A stretch of 64,000 nucleotides of DNA from Streptomyces sp. CNQ-509 (GTDB lineage: Bacteria; Actinomycetota; Actinomycetes; Streptomycetales; Streptomycetaceae): positions 992,001 through 1,056,000 of the forward strand of contig NZ_CP011492.1 in NCBI RefSeq assembly GCF_001011035.1, given 5' to 3'. A program made the translations under genes and the position numbers. The notes beneath the pieces are model-generated. The model did no database searches. It was not told the origin of the DNA and worked only from the letters and a program-made list of their open reading frames with translations. Numbering within the stretch: the first letter of the stretch is position 1; each line of letters opens with the position of its first letter. Positions 9,547 through 18,687 of the stretch are shown piece by piece.

Positions 9547-10122
9547 TCAGACCTGGGTGCCGGGGACGGGCTCCGCGGTGAGACGGAAGCGGCCGTTCTC
9601 CCACGTCCAGGTCACGTTGCGCTGCTTGTCCGGCTTGCTGCGGGGGACGTCGGGCGAGGAGTAGCCGAGGAGGGTGGCCGAAATCTCGTTTTCGCGCACA
9701 GCGAATTCCCCGACGCTCATGCCCTCGGCGGGATCGACGAGAGTCCCGGTCACGCGCGGTGACCGGCCGGGCTTGGCGGCGGACACGACGTACATCCCGC
9801 TCGGCGGGGTGCCGGCGGCGGCGCGGCAGCGCACCACGGCGACAGTCTCGGCGCGGCCGTCGGCGTCGAAGTCGGCGGAGCCCTGTTTGTAGACCTCGGG
9901 CTCGGTCCCGGCGCAGTCGACCGGGTAGTGGGCGGCGCTCGCGTCGGGCCCGGGGGCGGGTCTGCCGCCGTGGTCGCCCTTGGCGTCGTTGCCGGCGGCG
10001 ACGGACGGGGGCTTGATGAGCGCCGCGAGGGCGATGACGGCGGCCATGGCGGCCGCCGTCGCGATCCAGTGCACCGCGCGGGGCTGCGTGTGCGGGAAGT
10101 CGGCGCCGGGCAGAGGCTGCAC
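9547..10122 (-). CDS. Secreted or membrane-anchored protein of unknown function
   Basis: 191 residues. One hydrophobic segment (about 18-37, HWIATAAAMAAVIALAALI) looks like a signal anchor; the remainder is extracellular in prediction and starts with a Gly/Pro/Asp-rich linker. The C-terminal part (about 75-185) contains GSADFDADGRAETVAVVRC, resembling an FG-GAP/EF-hand-like Asp-rich loop, and two Cys that could pair. GTG 10122 has AGGAG nine bases upstream. It lies between trmI and arc, as a remembered conserved hypothetical does in S. coelicolor. No enzymatic motif was recognised. Confidence 0.75.
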   Translation of the reverse strand: MQPLPGADFPHTQPRAVHWIATAAAMAAVIALAALIKPPSVAAGNDAKGDHGGRPAPGPDASAAHYPVDCAGTEPEVYKQGSADFDADGRAETVAVVRCRAAAGTPPSGMYVVSAAKPGRSPRVTGTLVDPAEGMSVGEFAVRENEISATLLGYSSPDVPRSKPDKQRNVTWTWENGRFRLTAEPVPGTQV

Positions 10123-10221
10123 GGGTGAGGCTCCTGGGAGGGCTGGGAGGGCCGTGGGGAGGCCAGCATGGTGTCACACACCGCCCGCCCGCGGAACGAC
10201 CCCTGCCGCTTCTCTGCCCCT

Positions 10222-11127
10222 TCAGTCCCCTGCGGTGGCCCGCTGCCCGCCGGGGCCGGTGTAATCCTCCCCGTACGCCCCCTTCGCGGGCCTGCGGCGG
10301 CGCAGCGGCGGCTCGACACCGTCGGCGAGCCTGCGGGCGGTGAGCAGGAAGCCGGTGTGGCCGATCATGCGGTGGTCCGGACGCACGGCCAGGCCCTCCA
10401 CGTGCCAGTTGCGCAGCATGGTCTCCCACGCCTGCGGCTCGTTGAAGTTGCCGTGCTCGCGGATGGACTCCACGGTGCGGGCGAGCTGGGTGGTGGTGGC
10501 GACGTAGGCGCAGACGATGCCGCCGGGCACCAGGGCCTTGGCGACCGCGTCCAGGCACTCCCAGGGCGCGAGCATGTCCAGGATGACGCGGTCGACCCCG
10601 GTGTCGGACAGGTTGTCCTGGAGGTCGCCGACGGTGAGCTGCCAGGCGGGGTGAGGGCCGCCGAAGTAGCGCTCGACGTTCTGCCGGGCGACGTCGGCGA
10701 AGTCCGCGCGGCGCTCGTACGAGTGGAGCATGCCGCTGTCGCCCACCGCGCGCAGCAGGAAGCTGGTCAGCGACCCTGAGCCGACGCCCGCCTCGACCAC
10801 GCGCGCGCCCGGGAAGACGTCGGCGAACGCGAGGATCTGGCCGGCGTCCTTGGGGTAGACGACGGCCGCTCCGCGCGGCATGGACAGGACGTAGTCGGGG
10901 AGCAGGGGGCGCAGCGCGAGATACGGGACGTTGCCCGTGGTGCGCACGACGGTTCCCTCGGGGGCGTCGATCAGCTCGTCGTGCGGGAAGGAGCCCTTGT
11001 GGGTGTGGAAGGACTTCCCGGCCTCGAGCGTGAACGTGTAGTGGCGGCCCTTGGGGTCGGTGAGCTGTACCTGGTCCCCGACCTGGAAGGGCCCGCGGCG
11101 GCGGGCGGCACCGGTCGGCTCGGACAT
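10222..11127 (-). CDS. trmI: tRNA (adenine-N1)-methyltransferase TrmI
   Basis: 301 residues. TrmI-family enzymes methylate adenine 57/58 in the T-loop using S-adenosylmethionine. A small N-terminal beta domain (FQVGDQVQLTDPKGRHYTF) precedes the Rossmann methyltransferase with motif I VVEAGVGSGSLTSFLLRAVG and catalytic-loop residues DRVILDMLAPWECLDAV. The C-terminal 30 residues are basic and probably disordered. ATG 11127 has no ribosome-binding site but a TAGGGT box 7 nt upstream, so leaderless expression is likely. An upstream GTG at 11136 would leave almost no room for initiation signals. M50 protease lies immediately upstream on the same strand. Confidence 0.93.
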   Translation of the reverse strand: MSEPTGAARRRGPFQVGDQVQLTDPKGRHYTFTLEAGKSFHTHKGSFPHDELIDAPEGTVVRTTGNVPYLALRPLLPDYVLSMPRGAAVVYPKDAGQILAFADVFPGARVVEAGVGSGSLTSFLLRAVGDSGMLHSYERRADFADVARQNVERYFGGPHPAWQLTVGDLQDNLSDTGVDRVILDMLAPWECLDAVAKALVPGGIVCAYVATTTQLARTVESIREHGNFNEPQAWETMLRNWHVEGLAVRPDHRMIGHTGFLLTARRLADGVEPPLRRRRPAKGAYGEDYTGPGGQRATAGD

Positions 11128-11134
11128 GCCGCTC

Positions 11135-11140
11135 ACCCTA
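11135..11140 (-). promoter_or_regulatory. Candidate leaderless -10 box of trmI
   Basis: TAGGGT ends seven bases before the ATG at 11127, and no Shine-Dalgarno is present. The box lies in the 26-nt gap after the M50 protease gene, so trmI probably has its own promoter. Confidence 0.45.
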
Positions 11141-11153
11141 CCGCCGGGGGTGA

Positions 11154-12323
11154 TCAGGACTGCGGCCGGGCCATGGCGGCGACGAAGGCGCGCTCGACGT
11201 CCGCGGTGGCGAGGACCCCGTAGATGTGGCCGGTCTCCTCCAGCACGAGGTACTCGCTGTGGGGGCTCTCGCGCAGGTGCTCCAGCAGTTGTTCGCCGGT
11301 CAGCTCGGCGGAGACCTTCATCTCGTCCGTGAGGTCCTGGGAGAGCGAGCTGACGGCCACCCAGGGGCGGCGGTGGGCGGGGGTCTGGGCGATGGCCGCG
11401 CCGCGGACGACCCCGGTGGGAAAGCCGCGGCCGTCGACGACCACGAGGGCGCGGGCGCCCGCGGCCTCGGCCCGGCGCAGCGCCTCGGAGAGCGGGGTGT
11501 CGGCGGTGACGGGGGCCGCCCGGCGGGTGAGGGCGCGGGCGCGCAGCTCGGGCAGCCGCTCGCGCAGCCTGGCCATGCGCAGGCTGTTGCCGGCGCCGGT
11601 CCAGATGATCGCGGCGAGGATCGCCGCCAGCAGGGCGTCGGTGACGGTGTCGACGCTGCCGGGGTCGGAGGCGCGCGAGTGCGTGAAGAGCGGCAGGCCG
11701 ATGAGCGTCGCCACGGCCAGCGCGCGGCCCACCCAGGCGGCGACGACCGTGCCCGTCATGGGTTTGCCGCTGACCTTCCAGACCGCGGCGCGCAGCATCC
11801 GGCCGCCGTCCAGCGGCAGGCCGGGCAGCAGATTGAAGACGGCGACGATCAGGTTGGAGATCGTGAGGGCGGCGAGGAGCACCGCCGGCACGGTGTCCTC
11901 CTCGACGAGCTGGAGGGCGCCGTAGAAGCCGCCGGCGAGGACCAGGGAGAGCAGCGGGCCTGCGAAGGCGAGCCAGAACTCGCGGCCGGGGGTCTCGGAC
12001 TCCTTCTCGATCTCCGAGACGCCGCCGAAGAACTGCAACTGGATGCGGCGTACGGGCAGCTTGTAGTGGAGGGCGACGCGGGTGTGGGCCAGTTCGTGGA
12101 CGAGCACGGAAGCGTAGAACGCGACGGCGAAGAAGAGCGCGATCACGTACCGCAGGGCGCCCAGCTCGGGCAGGATCCGTTCGAGCTGGCCGCCGAAGAC
12201 CCAGGTGATGAGGGCGGCGACGAGGAACCAGCTCGGGGCGACGTACACGGGCACGCCGAAGGGGCGGCCCATGAGGATGCCGCCGCCGCGGCCGGGCCGA
12301 TCGCCCCTGCGCTCCTCGCTCAC
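11154..12323 (-). CDS. Site-2-type M50 zinc metalloprotease with CBS domains
   Basis: 389 residues. The membrane part has several transmembrane segments, the zinc motif HELAH (VLVHELAHTRVALHY, first His about residue 80) and the second motif NLLPGLPLDGGRML supplying the third zinc ligand. The C-terminal cytosolic 130 residues (ALRRAEAAGARALVVVDGRGFPTG and EYLVLEETGHIYGVLATADV) are a CBS pair, marking the CBS-containing S2P group that senses nucleotides or cell state. GTG 12323 follows GGGAG; the much longer upstream reading frame is antisense to the RecB-like gene and is discarded. The substrate is unknown; anti-sigma factors are a common class. Confidence 0.9.
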   Translation of the reverse strand: MSEERRGDRPGRGGGILMGRPFGVPVYVAPSWFLVAALITWVFGGQLERILPELGALRYVIALFFAVAFYASVLVHELAHTRVALHYKLPVRRIQLQFFGGVSEIEKESETPGREFWLAFAGPLLSLVLAGGFYGALQLVEEDTVPAVLLAALTISNLIVAVFNLLPGLPLDGGRMLRAAVWKVSGKPMTGTVVAAWVGRALAVATLIGLPLFTHSRASDPGSVDTVTDALLAAILAAIIWTGAGNSLRMARLRERLPELRARALTRRAAPVTADTPLSEALRRAEAAGARALVVVDGRGFPTGVVRGAAIAQTPAHRRPWVAVSSLSQDLTDEMKVSAELTGEQLLEHLRESPHSEYLVLEETGHIYGVLATADVERAFVAAMARPQS

Positions 12324-12412
12324 GACTCCCACTCCTGCCCGCTCGCGGTGCCCGTCTCCGTGCCCGCAGGTCCGGCCTGCATCGTATGCCGCCGGATGTC
12401 GGTCCCGGGCCC

Positions 12413-12418
12413 TAGGGT
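12413..12418 (+). promoter_or_regulatory. Candidate leaderless -10 box of the RecB-like nuclease gene
   Basis: TAGGGT lies 8 nt before ATG 12427 with no ribosome-binding site between them, the same arrangement as at trmI, mshC and other genes in this window. Confidence 0.45.
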
Positions 12419-12426
12419 CGTACACC

Positions 12427-13443
12427 ATGAGTACCCGCACCGACACCGGGAACCACCCCGCGGACCCCGTACCGCCGCCGCCCGGGGGGGACGGCGGGCC
12501 GGACACGCCACGGGCCCCGGCGCCGCCCCGGGCGCTGTCTCCCTCCCGCGCGGCGGACTTCATGACCTGCCCGCTCATGTACCGCTTCCGGGTGATCGAC
12601 AGACTGCCGGAGAAGCCGCGCGCCTCCGCCGCCCGCGGGACGCTGGTGCACGCGGTCCTGGAGCGCCTGTTCGACGATCCTGCCGCCGAGCGTACGCCGC
12701 CGCGGGCGCGGGCGCTGGTGGCGCCGGCCTGGGAGCGGCTGCTCGCGGACCGGCCGGAGCTGGCCGAGCTGTTCACGGACGGTGACGAAGACGGGGCCGG
12801 GAGCACGGGCGGGGGCGGGGACGGCCCCTCTGCCGGGGCAGCGGAGCGGCTGGCGGAGTGGCTGGCCGGGGCCGAGCGGCTCGTCGAGCGGTGGTTCACG
12901 CTGGAGGACCCGGCGCGTCTGGAGCCCGCGGAGCGGGAGCTGTTCGTGGAGACCGTGCTGGCCTCCGGGCTGAAGCTGCGCGGCGTCATCGACCGGGTGG
13001 ACGTGGCGCCGACGGGCGAGGTCCGCGTCGTGGACTACAAGACGGGCAAGGCGCCCCCGCCGGAGTACGCGGCGGACGCCCTCTTCCAGATCAAGTTCTA
13101 CGCGCTGGTGCTGTGGCGGCTGCGCGGCAGTGTCCCGCGCCGGCTGCAGTTGGTCTACCTGGGCAGCGGCGACGTGCTGACGTACGACCCGGACGAGGCC
13201 GACCTGCGCGGCGTGGAGCGCAAGGTGCACGCCCTGTGGGAGGCGATCCGGCGGGCGACGGAGAGCGGCGACTGGCGGCCCCGGCCGGGCCGGCTGTGTG
13301 ACTGGTGCGACTTCAAGGACTCCTGCCCGGCCTTCGGCGGCACCCCGCCCCCGTATCCGCTGACCGGCGTCGATCCCGGCCTGCCGCAGCCCCGCCCGGC
13401 CGGGGCCGGGGAGGATGCGCAGGGCAGAATGGACACCGCCTGA
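12427..13443 (+). CDS. RecB-family PD-(D/E)XK nuclease with Fe-S cysteines
   Basis: 338 residues. The core shows LSPSRAADFMTCPLMYRFR near residue 40, the nuclease motif GVIDRVDVAPTGEVRVVDYKTGK (Asp...Asp-Tyr-Lys), and a C-terminal cluster LCDWCDFKDSCPAF. The early Cys (MTCP) plus C-x2-C-x5-C is the 4Fe-4S arrangement of the AddB/RecB/Cas4-like nucleases. It probably acts in DNA repair or processing, but stands alone here without a RecB or AddA helicase. The N-terminal 35 residues are Pro/Gly-rich and probably disordered. It is divergent from the M50 protease. Confidence 0.9.
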   Translation: MSTRTDTGNHPADPVPPPPGGDGGPDTPRAPAPPRALSPSRAADFMTCPLMYRFRVIDRLPEKPRASAARGTLVHAVLERLFDDPAAERTPPRARALVAPAWERLLADRPELAELFTDGDEDGAGSTGGGGDGPSAGAAERLAEWLAGAERLVERWFTLEDPARLEPAERELFVETVLASGLKLRGVIDRVDVAPTGEVRVVDYKTGKAPPPEYAADALFQIKFYALVLWRLRGSVPRRLQLVYLGSGDVLTYDPDEADLRGVERKVHALWEAIRRATESGDWRPRPGRLCDWCDFKDSCPAFGGTPPPYPLTGVDPGLPQPRPAGAGEDAQGRMDTA

Positions 13444-13475
13444 CAGCCCGGTCCGGCCGAGGAAGAGGAGACCCT

Positions 13476-14147
13476 GTGGCCATCCGCGTCCTGCTCGTCG
13501 ACGACCAGCCGTTGCTGCGCACCGGCTTCCGCATGATCCTGGAGGCAGAGCAGGACATCGCCGTGGTCGGCGAGGCCGGCGACGGGCTGCAGGCGCTCGA
13601 CCAGGTCAGGGCGCTGCAGCCGGACGTGGTGCTGATGGACATCCGGATGCCCCGCATGGACGGTGTGGAGGCCACCAGGCAGATCACCGGCGCGGGCCGG
13701 GACGGGCCCGCGAAGGTGCTGGTCCTGACGACCTTCGACCTCGACGAGTACGTGGTGGAGGCGCTGCGCGCGGGGGCCAGCGGCTTCCTGCTGAAGGACG
13801 CGCCGGCCGGGGAGCTGGTGCAGGCGATCCGCGTGGTGGCCGCCGGGGACGCGATGCTGGCCCCGAGCATCACCAAGCGGCTGCTCGACAAGTTCGCCAC
13901 CAAGCTGCCGACAGGAGAGCAGGACGTGCCGGACACCCTGGACACGCTCACCGAGCGCGAGGTAGAGGTGCTGAAGCTGGTCGCCCGCGGGCTGTCGAAC
14001 GCGGAGATCGCCGCCGACCTGTTCGTGAGCGAGACGACCGTGAAGACCCATGTGGGCCACGTGCTGACCAAGCTGAGCCTGCGCGACCGGGTGCAGGCCG
14101 CGGTGTACGCGTACGAGAGCGGGCTGGTGCGCCCCGGCGGGGCCTGA
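13476..14147 (+). CDS. NarL/FixJ-type response regulator
   Basis: 223 residues. Receiver domain 1-~120 (VLLVDDQPLLRTGFRMIL, phosphoacceptor Asp in VVLMDIRMPRMDG, Lys in GFLLKDAP), then a LuxR-type HTH (LTEREVEVLKLVARGLSNAE and VSETTVKTHVGHVLTKL). GTG 13476 has GGAAGAGGAG upstream. No sensor kinase is adjacent, so the partner is either distant or absent. It is separated from the convergent solute-binding protein gene by a strong bidirectional hairpin. Confidence 0.95.
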   Translation: MAIRVLLVDDQPLLRTGFRMILEAEQDIAVVGEAGDGLQALDQVRALQPDVVLMDIRMPRMDGVEATRQITGAGRDGPAKVLVLTTFDLDEYVVEALRAGASGFLLKDAPAGELVQAIRVVAAGDAMLAPSITKRLLDKFATKLPTGEQDVPDTLDTLTEREVEVLKLVARGLSNAEIAADLFVSETTVKTHVGHVLTKLSLRDRVQAAVYAYESGLVRPGGA

Positions 14148-14154
14148 GCGGCGT

Positions 14155-14187
14155 ACCGGGAGCCCTTCCGTGCGCGGGGCTCCCGGT
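14155..14187. terminator. Bidirectional terminator between response regulator and solute-binding protein
   Basis: ACCGGGAGCCC (14155-14165) is perfectly complementary to GGGCTCCCGGT (14177-14187), with an 11-nt loop. It occupies half of the 67-bp gap between convergent genes. Confidence 0.75.
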
Positions 14188-14214
14188 CGCGTACCCCGGG
14201 TCAGTGCGGGCGGA

Positions 14215-15816
14215 TCACTCCGAGCCCTTCGAGATCTCCCAGAAGCGGAAGACCGTCGAGGCGTCGAGCGTCCACTCCAGGCCGAGGATGTTCTCCCGGG
14301 CGGCCGCGTACTGCTTGCCCTGCCAGAGCGGTATCACCGGCAGTTGGTCGGCGACGATGTCCTGCAGCTCGCCGTAGTCGTCGACCGTGGCCGTACGCTC
14401 CGACTGCGCGGCGGTCGCCGGTATCAGCTCGCTGGTGATCCGGCCCGGGTTGTAGTTGTTGGCCAGCACGTTGCCCTCGCCGAAGAACGGCGCGGTGAAG
14501 TTGTCCGGGTCCGGGTAGTCCGGCACCCAGCCCTTGACGTAGACGCCGTACGAGCCCTTCTCGACGCCCTTCTCGAACTCGTCCAGCGGCACGGACTCCA
14601 CGTCCGCCTGGAACAGGCCGCTGTCGTTGAGCTGCTTGGCGATCAGCTCGAAGGACGGCACCGTGCCGGGACCGTAGCGCTCGGGCGTGGCAAACAGCGT
14701 CACCCGGACCTTCTCGTCGATGCCCGCCTCGCGCAGCACCTGCTCGGCCCTGGACGGGTCGGGGCGGTCGCCGTAGGTGTCGTAGAAGGCGGTGTTGTGG
14801 CCGGTGATACCGGCCGGGACGATCGAGTACAGCTCCTCGGCGGTGCCCTCGTAGACCTCGCGGACGAGCGCGTTGCGGTCGATGAGGTACGCGAACGCCT
14901 TGCGCACGGCGGGGTCGCCGGCGACCGGGTCGTCCATGTTGAAGACCAGGTGCTGCACCTCGGCGCTGGTGCCCTCGACGAGCTGGATCTTCTGGCCGGC
15001 GCCGGCCTGGTCCTGCAGCTCGGCGATGTCCTTCATCGCCAGGCCGCGGTAGGCCAGGTCGATGTCGCCGCTCTCCAGGTCCGCCTTCAGCTTCTCGTCG
15101 CCGCCGGTGCCGCCGTAGAGCTTCAGCGTCATCCCGGAGTTCTGCACCTTGGCGGTGCCCTTGTAGCCGGAGCTGACGGAGAACTTGGCTTCCTTGCCCT
15201 CCTGGTAGGAGTCCAGCTTGTACGGTCCCGAGCCCACGGCCTTGCCGTCGTCGCGCAGCTTGTCCTTGGGGTAGGACTCGCTGTCGACGATCGAGCCGGC
15301 GCCCGAGGCGATCTTCATGGGGAAGGTCGCGTCGGGGTAGTCCAGCCGGAATGTCACGGTCAGCTCGTCGGGCGTCTCGATGCTGCCGACCGAGTCGAGC
15401 ATGACCGCGGGGCCCGCGGGGTCGTCGATGCCGATGGTGCGCTCGAAGGAGAACTTCACGTCCTCGGAGGTGAGTTCCGAGCCGTTCGAGAACTTCAGCC
15501 CGTCCTGCAGCTTGCAGGTGTAGACGCGGCTGTCGGCGTCCTCGAAGGTGCACTCCTCGGCCGCCTCCGGCTCGGGCTCCGTGGACCCCTTGGGGAAGCT
15601 CAGCAGGGACTGGAAGACGTTGTTGAACACCAGCCAGGAGCCGACGTCGTAGCCCGCGGCGGGGTCGATGGCGCTGACCTCGTCGGTCATCCCCATCACG
15701 ACCGCGTCGCCGGAGCCGGCCCCCGATCCGGAGTCCGAGCCGCAGCCGGCAGCGAGCAGTACGGTGGCCATGGCGGCGCCGAGGGGTGGGGCGAACCGCT
15801 GGACAGCCTTCTTCAC
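14215..15816 (-). CDS. Family 5 peptide-type ABC solute-binding lipoprotein (copy 1)
   Basis: 533 residues. A lipoprotein signal ends in the lipobox LLAAGC, with the acylated Cys followed by a Gly/Ser linker. The mature protein is an OppA/DppA-like (SBP_bac_5) binding protein, with TFRLDYPDATFPMKIASGAG and WVPDYPDPDNFTAPFFGEGN as typical segments. GTG 15816 is chosen because AAGGA lies about 10 nt upstream and the encoded N-terminus (VKKAVQRF) starts a normal signal peptide. The paralogue at 15876-17480 is immediately upstream on the same strand. No permease or ATPase is nearby, so both probably serve transporters encoded elsewhere. Confidence 0.9.
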   Translation of the reverse strand: MKKAVQRFAPPLGAAMATVLLAAGCGSDSGSGAGSGDAVVMGMTDEVSAIDPAAGYDVGSWLVFNNVFQSLLSFPKGSTEPEPEAAEECTFEDADSRVYTCKLQDGLKFSNGSELTSEDVKFSFERTIGIDDPAGPAVMLDSVGSIETPDELTVTFRLDYPDATFPMKIASGAGSIVDSESYPKDKLRDDGKAVGSGPYKLDSYQEGKEAKFSVSSGYKGTAKVQNSGMTLKLYGGTGGDEKLKADLESGDIDLAYRGLAMKDIAELQDQAGAGQKIQLVEGTSAEVQHLVFNMDDPVAGDPAVRKAFAYLIDRNALVREVYEGTAEELYSIVPAGITGHNTAFYDTYGDRPDPSRAEQVLREAGIDEKVRVTLFATPERYGPGTVPSFELIAKQLNDSGLFQADVESVPLDEFEKGVEKGSYGVYVKGWVPDYPDPDNFTAPFFGEGNVLANNYNPGRITSELIPATAAQSERTATVDDYGELQDIVADQLPVIPLWQGKQYAAARENILGLEWTLDASTVFRFWEISKGSE

Positions 15817-15875
15817 GTGTGTGGGTTCCTTCACTCGGGTCGGATCTCTGCCCGGCGCGGCACCGCCGGAGGCCC

Positions 15876-17480
15876 CTACTCGCTCAGCCCGTGCCGCAGC
15901 TCCCAGAGCTGCAGCGTCGACGACGAGTTGAGCGCCCACTCCGCCCCCGTGACGGTGTCGCGCGCCGCGATGTACTGCTTGCCCTGCCAGAGCGGAAGGT
16001 ACGGGACGTCGCTGGCGAGCACGTCCTGTATCCGCTCGAAGCTGTCCGTCGTGCGCTCCCGCTGTGCCTCCTGGCGGGTCCGCGGGATCAGATCCCCGAT
16101 GACGGAGCTGTCGTAGTTGTTGAAGGTGAAGTTCTCCTCGCCGACGAACGGCCCGGTGAACGTGTCGGGATCGGGGAAGTCGGGATACCAGTGCAGGCCG
16201 TAGACGGCGTACCGGTTCTCCGCGTAGTTCTTCTTGTACGTCTCCCAGGTGTCGCCCTTGATGTCGGCGTCGAACAGGCCGGACCTGTTGAGCTGGTCGC
16301 GCAGCTCCTCGAACTCGGCCTTCGTCGTCTCGCCGTAGTGGTCGGTGGTGTAGTTCAGGGTGAGCTTCACGGGCATCTCGACGCCCGCCTCCCGCAGCAG
16401 TTCGCGGGCGCCGCCGGTGTCCGGACGGTCGCCGTAGGCGTCGTGGAACGCGGTGTTGTGCCCGATGATGCCGCGCGGGATCATCGCGTACAGCGGGTCG
16501 ACGGTGCGCTGGTAGACGTCGCGGGCGAGCTTCGTCCTGTCGATCACCTCGGCTGCGGCCTGGCGTACGGCCCGGTCCTTCACGGTGGGGTTCTCGACGT
16601 CGAAGACGAGGTAGGCGATCTCCGCGCCCGGTGTCTCGAAGAGGCTGACGTCGCCGTCGGTGCCCTCGTCGAGGCGGTTGATCTGCTCCGGCTTCAGGCT
16701 GCGGCCCATCACGTCGATGTCGCCGGCCGCGATGGCGTCCTCCATGCTCGTGGAGGTGCCGAAGTAGCGGACCTCGACCGCGTCGTTCTGCGGCTCGACC
16801 TCGCCCTTGTAGTCGCCGTTGCCGGTGTAGACGGCCTTGGTGGCCACGTCGTCGTCGTGCTCCACCTTCAGGCTGTACGGGCCGGAGCCGGCGATCTCGA
16901 AGCCCTCGTAGAGCTTGTCCTTCTCATAGACCTGGCTGTCGACGATGGCGGCGGCGGGGGTGGCGAGCTTGAGGGGGAACGTTGCGTCAGGCGTCTTGAG
17001 GTGGAAGACCACGGTCAGCGCGTCCGGGGTCTCCACCGTGTCGACGTTGGCGAGCAGCGGGAACGGGCCGTTGGGGTTCTTGATCTTCAGCATCCGCTCG
17101 ATGGAGAACTTCACGTCCGCGGCGGTGAGGTCGTGGCCGTTGGTGAACGTCAGGCCGTCGCGGAGCGTGCAGCGGTACTGCTCGCTGAGCCGGTCGGCGA
17201 AGACGCACCGCTCGGCGGCGTCCGGCTCGGGCTCCGAGCCCGTACGCGGCATCCGCATCAGCGTCTGGAAGGTGTTCTGCAGGATGTTCCAGGAGTTGAT
17301 GTCGTACGCCGTGGCGGGGTCGAGCGGAGCCGGGTTCTCCTTCGTCAGCTCCAGCCTGTCGGTCGTACCCACCACGATCGCGTCGTCATCTCCGCCGGAG
17401 TCGCCCACCACGCCGCAGGAGGTGACGACCGGGACGAGCACACCCAGCAGCGCGGGCAGCACCAACGACTTACGAATCAT
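15876..17480 (-). CDS. Family 5 peptide-type ABC solute-binding lipoprotein (copy 2)
   Basis: 534 residues, starting MIRKSLVLPALLGVLVPVVT with a lipobox-like end VVTSCG. The mature part is an SBP_bac_5 protein clearly related to copy 1: both carry GPY-containing strands, an 'IIGHNTAFHDAYGDRPD' / 'ITGHNTAFYDTYGDRPD' segment, a 'YPDFPDPDTF' / 'VPDYPDPDNF' segment, and a C-terminal 'LPLWQGKQY' / 'IPLWQGKQY'. It lies 59 nt upstream of copy 1, so it heads a two-gene operon. ATG 17480 follows GAGGGAGAA. The long upstream gap probably contains the promoter. Confidence 0.9.
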   Translation of the reverse strand: MIRKSLVLPALLGVLVPVVTSCGVVGDSGGDDDAIVVGTTDRLELTKENPAPLDPATAYDINSWNILQNTFQTLMRMPRTGSEPEPDAAERCVFADRLSEQYRCTLRDGLTFTNGHDLTAADVKFSIERMLKIKNPNGPFPLLANVDTVETPDALTVVFHLKTPDATFPLKLATPAAAIVDSQVYEKDKLYEGFEIAGSGPYSLKVEHDDDVATKAVYTGNGDYKGEVEPQNDAVEVRYFGTSTSMEDAIAAGDIDVMGRSLKPEQINRLDEGTDGDVSLFETPGAEIAYLVFDVENPTVKDRAVRQAAAEVIDRTKLARDVYQRTVDPLYAMIPRGIIGHNTAFHDAYGDRPDTGGARELLREAGVEMPVKLTLNYTTDHYGETTKAEFEELRDQLNRSGLFDADIKGDTWETYKKNYAENRYAVYGLHWYPDFPDPDTFTGPFVGEENFTFNNYDSSVIGDLIPRTRQEAQRERTTDSFERIQDVLASDVPYLPLWQGKQYIAARDTVTGAEWALNSSSTLQLWELRHGLSE

Positions 17481-17820
17481 GGTCGACTTTCTCCCTCGGG
17501 CGTCCCCGGAGAGATTAGCCGGAGCACCCAGCTGGGCCGGGTGGCAGGGAAGTTGAGAAGAAATCACATGCCGATTACGCCCGGCGCCTTTCCGATAACC
17601 GGATGCGGGAACAATGGCCGCGAACCCCAACCAAACCGGGCACAGGGAGGCACCTCGGGAGATCCCCGGGACCCGTTAAGCACAGTTCCGCACTCCTGTC
17701 GAGAGGCAAGCGCGTGAGAAAGCTCACCCTGTCGAATCCGCGCCCGGTGACGGCAATGGGGTATCGGCTTTCGTCACGCAAAATACATGAACCGCTGCGC
17801 GGAGTTTCCCAAGCGCTTTC
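17481..17820. other. Intergenic region without a recognisable gene
   Basis: A 340-bp gap between the start of the solute-binding-protein operon and the end of the HAD phosphatase gene. It is less GC-rich than its surroundings. Short open frames here lack codon bias and ribosome-binding sites. It presumably holds the promoter of the lipoprotein operon; I see no RNA gene, repeat or convincing terminator. Confidence 0.5.
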
Positions 17821-18555
17821 TCAGTGGAGGCGCTCGACTACGGAGCGGAGAAAGGGGAGATCGACTTCTGTGAGGGAACGCACCAGGTGCCGTCCGGGCG
17901 AGGGCTCGATCGGTGCCACCGACGGCACCGCCACAACGGCGCAGCCGGCCGCCTCCGCCGCCGTCACGCCCGTCAGGGTGTCCTCGATCACCGCGCAGTG
18001 CCGCGGGTCGGCCCCGAGGGCGGCCGCGGCGTGCAGGTACGGATCGGGGTGCGGCTTCGTACGCGGGATCTCGTCGCCGGCCACCGAGAGGTGGAACTCG
18101 TGGCCGAGCGAGCGCACCACCCGGTCGATGATGCGCCGGTGGGAGGCGGAGACGAGGGCCGTGGGCACGTCGTGCGCGGCGAGCTCGGTGAGCAGCCGCC
18201 GGGCGCCGGGCATGAGCGGCACGTCGCCGTCGACCAGCTCCTCGAAGCGGGTGTTGAGGCGCACGGTCAGCTCCGGCAGGCCGATGTCGGCGCCGGTGGT
18301 GGCGATGAGGTACGCGGCGCTGCGCGACATCGGGCCGCCGACGACGACCTGGCGCTGCTCCTCGGTCAGCTCGTGGCCGAACTCGGCGAAGACCGAGACC
18401 TCGGCGGCCCACCAGAAGCCCTCGGTGTCGACCAGGGTGCCGTCCATGTCGAGCAGTACGGCCTGCGGCGTCGTACCGCGGAAGGACCGCACCCGGCGTT
18501 CCCGGGCGGTGTCCTGGGCCGTTCGGGTGCCTTCAGCGGGAATGCTGCTGGTCAT
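17821..18555 (-). CDS. HAD-superfamily phosphatase (beta-phosphoglucomutase-like)
   Basis: 244 residues. Motif I LLDMDGTLVDT (nucleophile and acid Asp), motif II TALVSASHRR, motif III Lys in RTKPHPDPY and motif IV IEDTLTGVTAAEAAG are all present. The cap insertion follows motif I as in subfamily IA phosphatases that act on sugar phosphates or phosphoglycolate. ATG 18555 is preceded by GGGAGGTGA. It is downstream of metH on the same strand with a 164-nt gap containing hairpins. The substrate cannot be assigned. Confidence 0.92.
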   Translation of the reverse strand: MTSSIPAEGTRTAQDTARERRVRSFRGTTPQAVLLDMDGTLVDTEGFWWAAEVSVFAEFGHELTEEQRQVVVGGPMSRSAAYLIATTGADIGLPELTVRLNTRFEELVDGDVPLMPGARRLLTELAAHDVPTALVSASHRRIIDRVVRSLGHEFHLSVAGDEIPRTKPHPDPYLHAAAALGADPRHCAVIEDTLTGVTAAEAAGCAVVAVPSVAPIEPSPGRHLVRSLTEVDLPFLRSVVERLH

Positions 18556-18687
18556 CCGCTCACCTCCCTCGAAGGGGCGCAAAGGCCGGCCGCCAGAAGC
18601 GACCGGCCTGTTCCGGACCGACCAGTGTAAGCCGACTGCCCGGAAAGCGCCCGTGGAGTCCGTTCGGGGCGTTTTACGGCGATGCCG

